Shown piece by piece: positions 1 to 6,230 of a DNA stretch of 8,013 bases. The notes below the pieces were generated by a model. That model saw nothing but the letters and a program-made list of their open reading frames with translations. It was not told the origin of the DNA and did no database searches. The DNA comes from an uncultured Lachnospiraceae bacterium (GTDB taxonomy: Bacteria; Bacillota; Clostridia; Lachnospirales; Lachnospiraceae): assembly GCA_902783395.1 (NCBI GenBank), contig CACZRA010000328.1, forward strand, positions 1 to 8,013, read 5' to 3'. How positions within the stretch are numbered: position 1 is the stretch's first letter; each line of letters starts with the position of its first letter. The position numbers and the translations under genes are program-made.

Positions 1-991
1 CCTCGCAGTTTGCTATGGATTCGTCTGTAGGAACGACTGCGGGGTTATTTTTTAGCTCCGCAGGCATGGAATTTATGACCGCCTCATTGGGAGTGGAATA
101 ATAAATATACTCGAAGTTTGCCTCAGCTACATCCTTTCTGCACAGGAAATCCATAAACTTCTTTGCTGCATCGGGGTTCGTACAGCTTTTTGTCATTATC
201 CATGAGTCGATCCACAGATTGGAGCCCTCTTTCGGGATCACATATTGAAGATCCGGATTGTACTGATTTCCGAGATAGGCTTCGCCCGAATATACTACTG
301 CCATGGCGGCATTCCCTGCCACGACCTCATCACGGGCTTCATCCACAAGATAAGCTTCCACATCCGGCTTCTGCTTCATAAGCAGCTCTGCAGCTTCTCT
401 TATCTCGTCTTCATTATCGGTGTTAAGCGAATATCCGAGATATTTAAGAGTTATCATGAAGGTGTCCCGCATGGAATCCTGCATGATGATATCGTTTTTG
501 TACTCACCGTCAAAAAGCACGTCCCAGCTGTCGATATTGCCCTTGACCTTTGTGGTGTCGTAGAGGATCCCGATGGTCCCCCAGAAGTAAGGGAGGGCAT
601 ATTCATTCCCGGGATCGATCGCCTTTGAGATATCCCAGTATTTCTGTCCGATGTTATGGGAGTTTGACATCGAAGCGAAGTCTACCGGAACAGCCTCGCC
701 CTCATCTATAAGCCTCTTTACCATATAGTCGGAGGTGCAGATAAGATCATAGGAAATACCGCCGGATTTATACTTGGTGTAGAGTTCTTCGGGGGTGGTC
801 GCTTCCTCATACTTGACCTCTATACCGGTTTCCTTGGTGAAGAGCTCGAGCATCTGAGGATCGATGTATTCGCTGTAGTTAAATATCGTAAGGACGTCAC
901 CGCTGCCTATGGCTGTTGCCTGGCCGCAGCCTGAAAAAAGAGTGATGCAAAGCGAAACGGCAACTGTTAACGAGAGTATCTTTTTTTTCAT
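1..991 (-). CDS. potD: Spermidine/putrescine ABC transporter substrate-binding lipoprotein PotD (3' end cut by window edge)
   Basis: Extracytoplasmic binding protein that captures polyamines and delivers them to the PotBC permease. The frame is open from the start to base 2 (330 residues seen); the family is usually about 350 residues, so only a short C-terminal tail is missing. The N-terminus is a lipoprotein signal: KKK, a hydrophobic stretch, then lipobox LFSGC with the lipidated Cys at residue 22, as expected for a Gram-positive binding protein held on the membrane. PotD hallmarks seen: NYSEYIDP (38-45), TSDYMV near 87-91, YFWGTIG (135-141), QDSMRD (171-176) and LWIDSW (259-264), the last matching the Trp/Asp polyamine pocket of PotD. 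Two ATGs are adjacent (994 and 991). AAAGGA lies 3 nt before the first and 6 nt before the second, so 991 is preferred. It is the last gene of the pot operon, 15 nt after potC. Binding specificity (spermidine or putrescine) cannot be read with certainty. Confidence 0.95.
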   Translation of the reverse strand, partial: MKKKILSLTVAVSLCITLFSGCGQATAIGSGDVLTIFNYSEYIDPQMLELFTKETGIEVKYEEATTPEELYTKYKSGGISYDLICTSDYMVKRLIDEGEAVPVDFASMSNSHNIGQKYWDISKAIDPGNEYALPYFWGTIGILYDTTKVKGNIDSWDVLFDGEYKNDIIMQDSMRDTFMITLKYLGYSLNTDNEDEIREAAELLMKQKPDVEAYLVDEARDEVVAGNAAMAVVYSGEAYLGNQYNPDLQYVIPKEGSNLWIDSWIMTKSCTNPDAAKKFMDFLCRKDVAEANFEYIYYSTPNEAVINSMPAELKNNPAVVPTDESIANCE

Positions 992-1009
992 CATAGTTCC
1001 TTTACAAAT

Positions 1010-1801
1010 TCATCTGACGCGGCGTGTCCGCGTAAACATACGGTCATACGGAAGGTTGACCAATATCAGTAATATTAACACAATAAAGAATAAAATTGTA
1101 GACAGGGCATACATTTCAGGTTTTATACCTTTTTTTATCTCACCGTAGATAAGCGTGGAAAGTGTATTCACCCCGGGCCCCTTGGTGAAATACGTGATGA
1201 CGAAATCATCCATGGACATGGTCACGGCCATCAGAAATCCTGACAGAACGCCCGGCAGGATCTGCGGTATCAGTATATGTACAAAGGCATACGGCTCTCC
1301 CGCACCAAGATCAAGCGCCGCTTCGTACTGGAACATATCCATGTCCCTGAGCTTGGGGAGCACGCAGAGGATAACGTAAGGGATATTGAAGGTCACATGT
1401 GCGAGCAGCACTGAGGAAAAACCGAGGGGGAGGAATCTTACAAACCAAAGCAGAAGTGCTATGCCTGTCACTATGTCCGCATTGACCAACGGGATATTGG
1501 TAGCAAAAAGCATGATCCTGTAGTTTCTTCTGCGCATTGAGTAGATCCCTATGGCACCGAAAAGACCGAGTACGGAAGCTATCAGAGCCGACAGCAGGGC
1601 AAGGGCAACGGTCGTGCCCAGAGCGGTCATTATCGCACGGCTGTCAAGCAGTGCCGTGTACCACTTCATGGTAAAGCCGCCCCATATGACCCTTGATCTG
1701 GATGCGTTGAAGCTAAGGACTATAAGCACCGCTATGGGAGCGTAGAGAAAGAACATTACAAGGGCTATGTATATTTTTCCGAGAACTCCCGTGATCTTCA
1801 T
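1010..1801 (-). CDS. potC: Spermidine/putrescine ABC transporter permease PotC
   Basis: Inner permease subunit (263 aa, normal family length) of the polyamine importer; it pairs with PotB to form the channel and docks onto PotA. About six hydrophobic segments are visible (roughly 9-31, 60-86, 97-120, 128-148, 183-202, 232-252). The cytoplasmic coupling loop carries the EAA motif of binding-protein-dependent permeases: EAALDLGAG (160-168) followed by LIPQILPG (177-184). The MDDFVITYF segment (197-205) and the NADIVTGIALLL segment (107-118) are characteristic of PotC rather than of generic permeases. The C-terminus is basic (RTRRVR). The ATG overlaps the potB stop as ATGA (4-nt overlap) and only a weak AGG lies upstream, so translation is probably coupled to potB. 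Assignment is secure from motifs and operon position. Confidence 0.96.
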   Translation of the reverse strand: MKITGVLGKIYIALVMFFLYAPIAVLIVLSFNASRSRVIWGGFTMKWYTALLDSRAIMTALGTTVALALLSALIASVLGLFGAIGIYSMRRRNYRIMLFATNIPLVNADIVTGIALLLWFVRFLPLGFSSVLLAHVTFNIPYVILCVLPKLRDMDMFQYEAALDLGAGEPYAFVHILIPQILPGVLSGFLMAVTMSMDDFVITYFTKGPGVNTLSTLIYGEIKKGIKPEMYALSTILFFIVLILLILVNLPYDRMFTRTRRVR

Positions 1802-2622
1802 ATGCTTATACCTGCCGCGGCATCCTCATTGTTCCTTCCGAAAACAAACGAGGTTATGAGAACAAAGGCCATCAGGGAAACACTTAAGCCGGAGCCGAGG
1901 TTCCAGTTCATGGTGACCGTAAATTCCTGTTCGATGATATTTCCCAAAAGCTGGATCTTTCCTCCTCCGAGGATATTTGCTATTACAAATTCCGTCATGG
2001 ACGGGACAAATACCATGGTGATCCCGCTTCCGACTCCCGTAAGGGAAAGAGGGAGGATTATATGAAGCAGCACATGCATTTTGTCCGAGCCGAGATCCTT
2101 TGCCGCCTCGATCACATCCTCTGAGATTGACAGGACACTGTTCAATATCGGAAGCATCATATACGGAAGATAGTCGTATACCATACCGATCACTATAGCC
2201 TGAGGCGTGTTTATGAGCTTTAAGGGGGGAAGCTCCAGGGTCTCGAGAATATGATTGACTATACCGTTGTTTGAAATGAGCATCTGCATGGCAAGTATGC
2301 GGAGAATGAAATTCATCCACATAGGAAGGATCAGGACAAACAGGATAATGTTCTTTTTCCTGATATGGCTTCCCCTGAGTATTATTGCTACCGGATAGGC
2401 TATGATTATGCATATGACGGTGCTGATGAAGGCGAGAAGCAGCGACATCATAAGAGCCTTGCGGTGAAGAGGATCAAAAATTGCAAAGAGATTGGAAGCC
2501 GTAAGCATACCGTTTTCATCGGTTACGGCTTTTGTGATGATGAAGATGAGCGGTATCACGGTAAAGCCCGCGACCCAGATGATGTATGGGATGGCAAGCA
2601 GCCTTGTCCTGCTACGGTTCAT
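1798..2622 (-). CDS. potB: Spermidine/putrescine ABC transporter permease PotB
   Basis: First permease subunit (274 aa with the start used here). About six membrane segments are visible (roughly 8-30, 58-83, 92-112, 143-162, 196-218, 244-262). The EAA loop reads EAAKDLGSD (172-180) followed by IILPLSLTG (188-196). MVFVPSMTEFVIANILGGG (203-221) is the conserved PotB/PotC-family segment after the EAA loop, and LPMWMNFILR (99-108) is also typical. In-frame ATGs exist upstream (2646, 2667, 2673), but only the ATG at 2622 has a good ribosome site, GGGAG six nt before it, and it gives the normal N-terminus (MNRSRTRLLAIPY). The longer version would add an Arg-rich peptide inside potA. With this start it overlaps the end of potA by 11 nt. 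It forms one transcription unit with potA, potC and potD. Confidence 0.95.
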   Translation of the reverse strand: MNRSRTRLLAIPYIIWVAGFTVIPLIFIITKAVTDENGMLTASNLFAIFDPLHRKALMMSLLLAFISTVICIIIAYPVAIILRGSHIRKKNIILFVLILPMWMNFILRILAMQMLISNNGIVNHILETLELPPLKLINTPQAIVIGMVYDYLPYMMLPILNSVLSISEDVIEAAKDLGSDKMHVLLHIILPLSLTGVGSGITMVFVPSMTEFVIANILGGGKIQLLGNIIEQEFTVTMNWNLGSGLSVSLMAFVLITSFVFGRNNEDAAAGISI

Positions 2623-3715
2623 AGCTTTCTCCCGCAGGAGCCTCATTCTGGTCGAATACCTGCGCATCCTCACTGGACGGCTTATGCATGATCTGTATGT
2701 TGTAAGGATCGACGCTTATGCCTACCGTACTCCCTACAGGAAAATGCTCCGTTGTCTGGACAAGGAAGGTGATACCTATGTCGCTCTCAACATGCATTTC
2801 CCAATGAACTCCTTTGAACATTATCGAGGTCACCGTTCCGTGGGTCTGTCCTTTGCCGTTTGCGTCCAGCTCGACATCCTCAGGTCTTATTACGACATCC
2901 ACCGGGGTGTTGCAGCCGAAGCCTGTGTCTACACAGGGCATTTCGAGACCGCCCAGGCTCACCAGACAATCGCGGATCATGATGCCGTCCAAAAGGTTGC
3001 TGTCACCGATGAAATCGGCAACAAAGGCATTCTGAGGCTCGTTATAGATATCCTCAGGGGTTCCTATCTGCTGGATTATACCCTGATTCATGACAACCAC
3101 GGTATCGGACATCGTAAGTGCCTCCTCCTGGTCATGCGTAACATATACGAAGGTGATGCCAAGCTCCTCCTTCAGACGTCTGAGCTCATACTGCATACCC
3201 TGACGAAGCTTAAGGTCGAGAGCGCCTAAGGGTTCATCAAGAAGAAGAACCCTGGGTTCATTTACAATCGCCCTTGCTATGGCTATACGCTGCTGCTGTC
3301 CTCCGCTCAGGGAAGCGGGAGAGCGCGTTTCAAATCCTTCAAGACCTACGAGCTTAAGGGAGTATTCAATTTTCTCCTTTATCTCCCGGCTGCTCTTCCC
3401 TTTTATCTTAAGACCGAAGGCTATATTTTCGGCCACATTCATATGGGTGAAGAGAGCATATTTCTGAAATACCGTATTCAGCGGTCTTTTATTCGGGGGA
3501 AGATCAGTGATATCCTCGTCATTAAAAAAAACTTTTCCTTTATCGGGAGCAACAAAGCCTCCGAGTATCCTTAAGGTAGTTGTCTTGCCGCAGCCGCTCG
3601 GCCCCAGCAGGGTAAGAAATTCGTTTTCATGTATGGATAAAGTAAGATCCTTAAGCACATCCGTGTTTTCAAAGGATTTGGATATGTGCTCAAATCTGAT
3701 AAGTTCTTTCGCCAT
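2612..3715 (-). CDS. potA: Spermidine/putrescine ABC transporter ATP-binding protein PotA
   Basis: Cytoplasmic ATPase (367 aa) that powers polyamine import through PotBC. The nucleotide-binding domain is complete: Walker A GPSGCGKTT (38-46), Q-loop FQKYALF (83-89), signature LSGGQQQR (136-143), Walker B VLLLDEP (156-162), D-loop GALD (164-167) and switch His in THDQEEAL (H194). The DFIGDSNLLDG junction (234-244) and a TOBE-type regulatory domain (about 270-345, VVIRPEDVEL onward) are typical of PotA. The start at 3715 gives the expected MAKELIRFEHISKSF N-terminus with GGAG three nt upstream. The frame remains open 40 codons further to 3835, but that stretch resembles no PotA N-terminus and lies over the promoter. 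The last ~20 residues (acidic, ending GESYEP) are a variable tail. First gene of the pot operon, divergent from the polymerase gene. Confidence 0.97.
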   Translation of the reverse strand: MAKELIRFEHISKSFENTDVLKDLTLSIHENEFLTLLGPSGCGKTTTLRILGGFVAPDKGKVFFNDEDITDLPPNKRPLNTVFQKYALFTHMNVAENIAFGLKIKGKSSREIKEKIEYSLKLVGLEGFETRSPASLSGGQQQRIAIARAIVNEPRVLLLDEPLGALDLKLRQGMQYELRRLKEELGITFVYVTHDQEEALTMSDTVVVMNQGIIQQIGTPEDIYNEPQNAFVADFIGDSNLLDGIMIRDCLVSLGGLEMPCVDTGFGCNTPVDVVIRPEDVELDANGKGQTHGTVTSIMFKGVHWEMHVESDIGITFLVQTTEHFPVGSTVGISVDPYNIQIMHKPSSEDAQVFDQNEAPAGESYEP

Positions 3716-3733
3716 TTGCTCCGTTGTATCGTA

Positions 3734-3761
3734 AGTATATTTGTGTGTTACAATATTGCAA
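3734..3761 (-). promoter_or_regulatory. Predicted promoter of the potABCD operon
   Basis: Read on the minus strand, TTGCAA (3761-3756) is followed after 16 nt by TATACT (3739-3734), a fair sigma-A-type -35/-10 pair (4/6 and 5/6 matches to consensus). Transcription would start near 3727, giving a short leader of about 12 nt that still contains the GGAG ribosome site of potA at 3715. No second convincing promoter was seen upstream of potA. This is a by-eye match, not a scored prediction. Confidence 0.5.
3748..3761. promoter_or_regulatory. Imperfect 14-bp palindrome over the potA -35, possible operator
   Basis: The sequence TTACAATATTGCAA pairs with its own reverse complement at 12 of 14 positions and has an 8-bp perfect core, CAATATTG. 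It covers the whole -35 hexamer of the predicted potA promoter, the usual place for a repressor site. Its right half, ATATTGCAA, recurs exactly at 3810-3818. No regulator gene lies in the window, so the binding protein is unknown. Polyamine control is only an inference from the downstream operon. Confidence 0.4.
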
Positions 3762-3818
3762 GACGGCATCACGGTACCGGTCTTTTCCGGAATGACTGTC
3801 ACGGTGCCGATATTGCAA
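3753..3818. repeat. Short direct repeats in an A-B-B-A layout between potA and the polymerase gene
   Basis: Unit A, ATATTGCAA, occurs at 3753-3761 and 3810-3818. Unit B, TCACGGTRCCGR, occurs at 3769-3780 and 3799-3810 with one purine difference at each R position. All copies are in the same orientation. The B copies are exactly 30 bp apart, near three helical turns, and the A copies are 57 bp apart. The inner B1 copy contains the 8-bp palindrome CGGTACCG. The layout suits cooperative regulator binding between two divergent promoters. Both offsets are multiples of three, so a coding origin (an extended potA frame) cannot be strictly excluded. Confidence 0.5.
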
Positions 3819-3824
3819 CAGATT

Positions 3825-3833
3825 TGATTATAC
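3825..3833 (+). promoter_or_regulatory. Possible extended -10 element for the polymerase cassette
   Basis: TGATTATAC fits an extended -10 (TG, one base, then a TATAAT-like hexamer, 4/6). No recognisable -35 lies 16-18 nt upstream. A transcript starting near 3840 would begin about 15 nt before the ATG at 3855 and would exclude the in-frame ATG at 3834. The match is weak and is given mainly because nothing better was found. Confidence 0.25.
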
Positions 3834-3854
3834 ATGATCGGTAATCCATGTCAA

Positions 3855-5294
3855 ATGAATGCATACGCAGCGATCGATCTTAAATCATTCTACGCCTCGG
3901 TAGAATGCACAGAGGCCGGTCTCGATCCTCTGACCGCAAGGCTTGTGGTCGCGGATAAGGCCAGAACCGACAAGACCATATGTCTTGCGGTAACTCCTGC
4001 CCTGAAGGAACTCGGGATCTCCGGAAGAGCCAGGCTTTTTGAAGTCGAGGCCAGGGCGCGTGAGCTCGGATTTGATTATATTGTAGCAAAGCCGAGGATG
4101 GCGCTGTATATGAAGTACAGTACCAGGATCTATTCAATTTATCTCAGATATGTATCTCCAGATGACATTTTCGCTTATTCCATAGATGAGGTATTCATAG
4201 ACCTGACCTCGTACCTTAAGATCTACGATATGACCCCTGAGAAACTTACCGTGAAGATGGTCAGGGAAGTGGCCGCGGAGACGGGGATCACCGCCACGGC
4301 AGGAGTCGGAACCAATCTTTACCTTGCAAAGATCGCAATGGATATAGAGGCTAAACGCATGAGCGCAAATGAGGACGGCGTCAGGATAGCACAGCTCGAT
4401 GAGATGAGCTACAGGAAGCTTTTGTGGGATCATGAGCCTATAACGGATTTCTGGAGAATCGGCAGAGGATACGCATCAAAGCTTGCGGAATACGGTCTTG
4501 TAACGATGGGAGATGTGGCGAGATGTTCGCTGGGGAAGGCGTCGGATTTTTATAATGAGGAGCTGCTGTACAGGCTTTTCGGGATAAATGCAGAGCTTCT
4601 GATAGACCATGCCTGGGGGTATGAACCATGTACATTAGCTGAGATCAAGGCATATAAGCCGGAGAATAACAGTATAAGCCAGGGGCAGGTCCTTATGAGA
4701 CCCTATGAAAGAGAGGAAGGCCGCATCATAATAAAGGAGATGGCCGAAATGCTGTCCTATGATCTTGTGGTGAAGAAGCTCGTTACGGATCAGATAGTCC
4801 TGACCGTATGCTATGACACGGAGAATCTCAAGGATCCGGAGATAATGAAAAAGTACAGAGGGGAGACAGTATCGGATCACTATGGCAGACAGGTGCCTAA
4901 GCATTCCCACGGGACCTTCAATCTGGAAAGTCCGGTATCCTCTACGGAAAAGATCATAAATGCGGCATTGGCCGTATATGACAGGGAGGTCAATAAGGAT
5001 CTGCTGATAAGGCGGGTATATATAGTGGCAAATCATGTTACAAAGGAAGAAGAGGGGAGTACTTTCCGGGATGGCGGAAGGTATGAGCAGATGAACCTGT
5101 TTACGGACTATGGAAAAAGAGAGGAAGAGCGCCTTAAAGATCTGGAGATCCGGAAAAAGGAAAGGCAGCTTCAGGATGCCGTGATAGATATAAAGCTGAA
5201 ATACGGCAAAAATGCAGTGCTGAGGGGGACAAGCTTTGAGAAAGGGGCCACTGCGAAAGAGCGCAACAGGCAGATCGGCGGACACAGGATGTGA
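3855..5294 (+). CDS. Y-family (UvrX/UmuC-like) translesion DNA polymerase
   Basis: Error-prone polymerase that copies past damaged template bases; 479 aa from the start used here. Catalytic motifs are intact: IDLKSFYASVE (7-17) with the first metal-binding Asp at D8 and Y13 at the steric-gate position that excludes ribonucleotides, then YSIDEVFIDLT (108-118) with the D111/E112 pair. A thumb/helix-hairpin-helix region follows (FWRIGRGYASKLAEYG, 199-214), then a little-finger domain to about 395. EQMNLF (411-416) fits the beta sliding-clamp binding peptide. A charged helix and the GKNAVLRGTSFEKGATAKERN tail (about 451-471), typical of Firmicutes UvrX-like enzymes, end the protein. An ATG at 3834 would add seven residues; neither start has a good ribosome site, and 3855 fits the family N-terminus better. 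The next gene, a YolD-like protein, is the usual partner of this polymerase type. No LexA-like box was seen upstream. Confidence 0.94.
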   Translation: MNAYAAIDLKSFYASVECTEAGLDPLTARLVVADKARTDKTICLAVTPALKELGISGRARLFEVEARARELGFDYIVAKPRMALYMKYSTRIYSIYLRYVSPDDIFAYSIDEVFIDLTSYLKIYDMTPEKLTVKMVREVAAETGITATAGVGTNLYLAKIAMDIEAKRMSANEDGVRIAQLDEMSYRKLLWDHEPITDFWRIGRGYASKLAEYGLVTMGDVARCSLGKASDFYNEELLYRLFGINAELLIDHAWGYEPCTLAEIKAYKPENNSISQGQVLMRPYEREEGRIIIKEMAEMLSYDLVVKKLVTDQIVLTVCYDTENLKDPEIMKKYRGETVSDHYGRQVPKHSHGTFNLESPVSSTEKIINAALAVYDREVNKDLLIRRVYIVANHVTKEEEGSTFRDGGRYEQMNLFTDYGKREEERLKDLEIRKKERQLQDAVIDIKLKYGKNAVLRGTSFEKGATAKERNRQIGGHRM

Positions 5295-5307
5295 GGGAGA
5301 TAATAAT

Positions 5308-5544
5308 ATGAAAAAGAATTACGATGACATCATAGGTCTGCCCCATCACGTATCAAGGACGCACCCTCAGATGTCCATGCACGACAGGGCAGCGCAGTTT
5401 TCTCCGTTTGCGGCTCTTACCGGATATGAGGAGGCTGTGCAGGAGACGGTGAAGGAAGACATATCAGGGAAAACAGATACGGAATATATGCATGATGAGG
5501 AGGACAGGGCTTATGCACTGTACAGTCAGGAGCATACGGATTGA
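5308..5544 (+). CDS. Short YolD-like protein, partner of the Y-family polymerase
   Basis: Small soluble protein of 78 aa. Residues 5-47 carry the N-terminal signature of clostridial YolD-like proteins: YDDIIGLPHHVS, then HPQMSMHDRAAQF, then SPFAALTGYEEAVQET. The rest (48-78) is a short acidic tail. From memory, relatives are usually around 100-135 aa, with a C-terminal beta-rich part (PF08863) that is missing here. YolD-like proteins are encoded beside UvrX-type polymerases and have been proposed to act like UmuD, as an accessory subunit; that role is inference here. The ATG at 5308 is preceded by AGGGAG at a spacing of 8 nt, 13 nt after the polymerase stop. The longer frame open from 5236 lies inside the polymerase gene and has no better start. 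Its stop overlaps the TTG start of the next gene, so all three genes are probably co-translated. Confidence 0.87.
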   Translation: MKKNYDDIIGLPHHVSRTHPQMSMHDRAAQFSPFAALTGYEEAVQETVKEDISGKTDTEYMHDEEDRAYALYSQEHTD

Positions 5545-6119
5545 GCAGTGAGACGGAAGATAACGGGATAAGATATTATATCAGGAGGAGCCGGAGGAAG
5601 AGTATATCCGTAGAGATACAGCCGGATCTTTCGGTGCTGATCCGTGCGCCGTATTTTATGTCCCAAAGGGATATCAACCTTTTTCTTGATAAGAGCCGTG
5701 ACTGGATATTAAAGCACAGGAAAAAGGCGGAAGAAAGGCTTCTGGAGCAGGATGCTTCCGCCAGGCTTTCAATGGATGAGATAAGGAAGCTTGCTGAAGA
5801 GGCGGCCAAAGTCATCCCTGAAAGAGTCGGATATTTTGCTCCCATAGTGGGGGTGACCTATGGCAGGATCACGATAAGAAACCAGAGAAGCCGCTGGGGA
5901 AGCTGCTCGTCAAAGGGGAATCTTAATTTTAACTGCCTGCTCATGCTGGCTCCACGCGAGCATCTTGATTATGTGGTAGTGCATGAGCTCTGCCACAGGA
6001 AGGAAATGAATCATTCAAGGCGTTTCTGGGAGGAGGTCGGAAGGGTGCTGCCTGAATACAAAAAAAGTGTCAGATGGTTCAGGGAAAACGGTGAAGCGCT
6101 TATGTCGAAAATGCTGTGA
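5541..6119 (+). CDS. YgjP/SprT-like zinc metallopeptidase (M48-type, PF01863 family)
   Basis: Predicted zinc-dependent peptidase of 192 aa. The active-site helix reads VVVHELCHRKEMNHSRRFW (145-163): HExxH with H148, E149 and H152, and a downstream H158 as likely third ligand, the arrangement of the YgjP/WSS1/SprT group. The conserved block before it, RNQRSRWGSCSSKGNLNFN (113-131), is the family hallmark. An N-terminal beta-rich part (IRYYIRRSRRKSISVEI, 10-26) and a charged helix (51-70) complete the fold. It is somewhat shorter than the ~230 aa I recall for many members. The start is a TTG at 5541, overlapping the preceding TGA as TTGA, with AGGAG eight nt upstream; the next in-frame ATG (Met40) would cut into the domain. 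Neighbours suggest a role in DNA damage, but YgjP-type proteins are poorly understood and a nucleotide-phosphatase activity has also been attributed to E. coli YgjP. Confidence 0.92.
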   Translation: MSSETEDNGIRYYIRRSRRKSISVEIQPDLSVLIRAPYFMSQRDINLFLDKSRDWILKHRKKAEERLLEQDASARLSMDEIRKLAEEAAKVIPERVGYFAPIVGVTYGRITIRNQRSRWGSCSSKGNLNFNCLLMLAPREHLDYVVVHELCHRKEMNHSRRFWEEVGRVLPEYKKSVRWFRENGEALMSKML

Positions 6120-6124
6120 TCCTA

Positions 6125-6153
6125 TGGAAAAAAAACGTATTTGGTGGTATAAT
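6125..6153 (+). promoter_or_regulatory. Predicted extended -10 promoter for the membrane-protein/LUD operon
   Basis: TGGAAA (6125-6130), a 17-nt spacer, then TATAAT (6148-6153), a perfect -10 preceded by TG at 6145-6146 (TGGTATAAT). This is the strongest promoter match in the window. Transcription would start near 6160, leaving a leader of about 70 nt with AAAGGAG (6217-6223) seven nt before the ATG at 6231. Small inverted repeats occur in the leader (TGTT-ATT-AACA at 6193-6203, and AACA...TGTT at 6200-6214), but they are too short to call an operator. Confidence 0.65.
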
Positions 6154-6230
6154 CCCGGTATCTGATTCTGCCTGGAATACATTAAAAACTAATGTTATTA
6201 ACAGAGCTCATGTTTGAAAGGAGATAAGAG

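Noticed and set aside
245..628. Open frame of 127 codons on the plus strand
   Set aside because: It lies antisense inside potD, whose frame is continuous with clear family motifs; the plus-strand translation has no recognisable domain and no ribosome site.
1826..2413. Open frame of 195 codons on the minus strand overlapping potB
   Set aside because: Same strand as potB but another frame; the His/Ser/Arg-rich translation has no domain, while the potB frame has all expected permease features.
2623..2673. Upstream in-frame ATGs that would lengthen PotB by up to 17 residues
   Set aside because: No ribosome site precedes them, they add an Arg-rich peptide atypical of PotB, and the ATG at 2622 has GGGAG at a 6-nt spacing.
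2492..3229. Open frame of 245 codons on the plus strand
   Set aside because: It is antisense to potA and potB, which carry intact ABC and EAA motifs; the long antisense frame is a by-product of their codon use.
3832..3851. Inverted repeat ACATG-N10-CATGT over the polymerase start region
   Set aside because: Only 5-bp arms made largely of start-codon-like ATG/CAT; it can arise by chance and matches no operator I know.
4635..5285. Open frame of 216 codons on the minus strand
   Set aside because: It is antisense to the polymerase gene with its intact catalytic motifs; the Leu/Ile/Phe-rich translation looks like the complement of charged codons.
6120..6140. Run of eight A residues after the peptidase gene as a possible terminator
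   Set aside because: No GC-rich hairpin precedes it on either strand, and on the plus strand the run is A rather than T.
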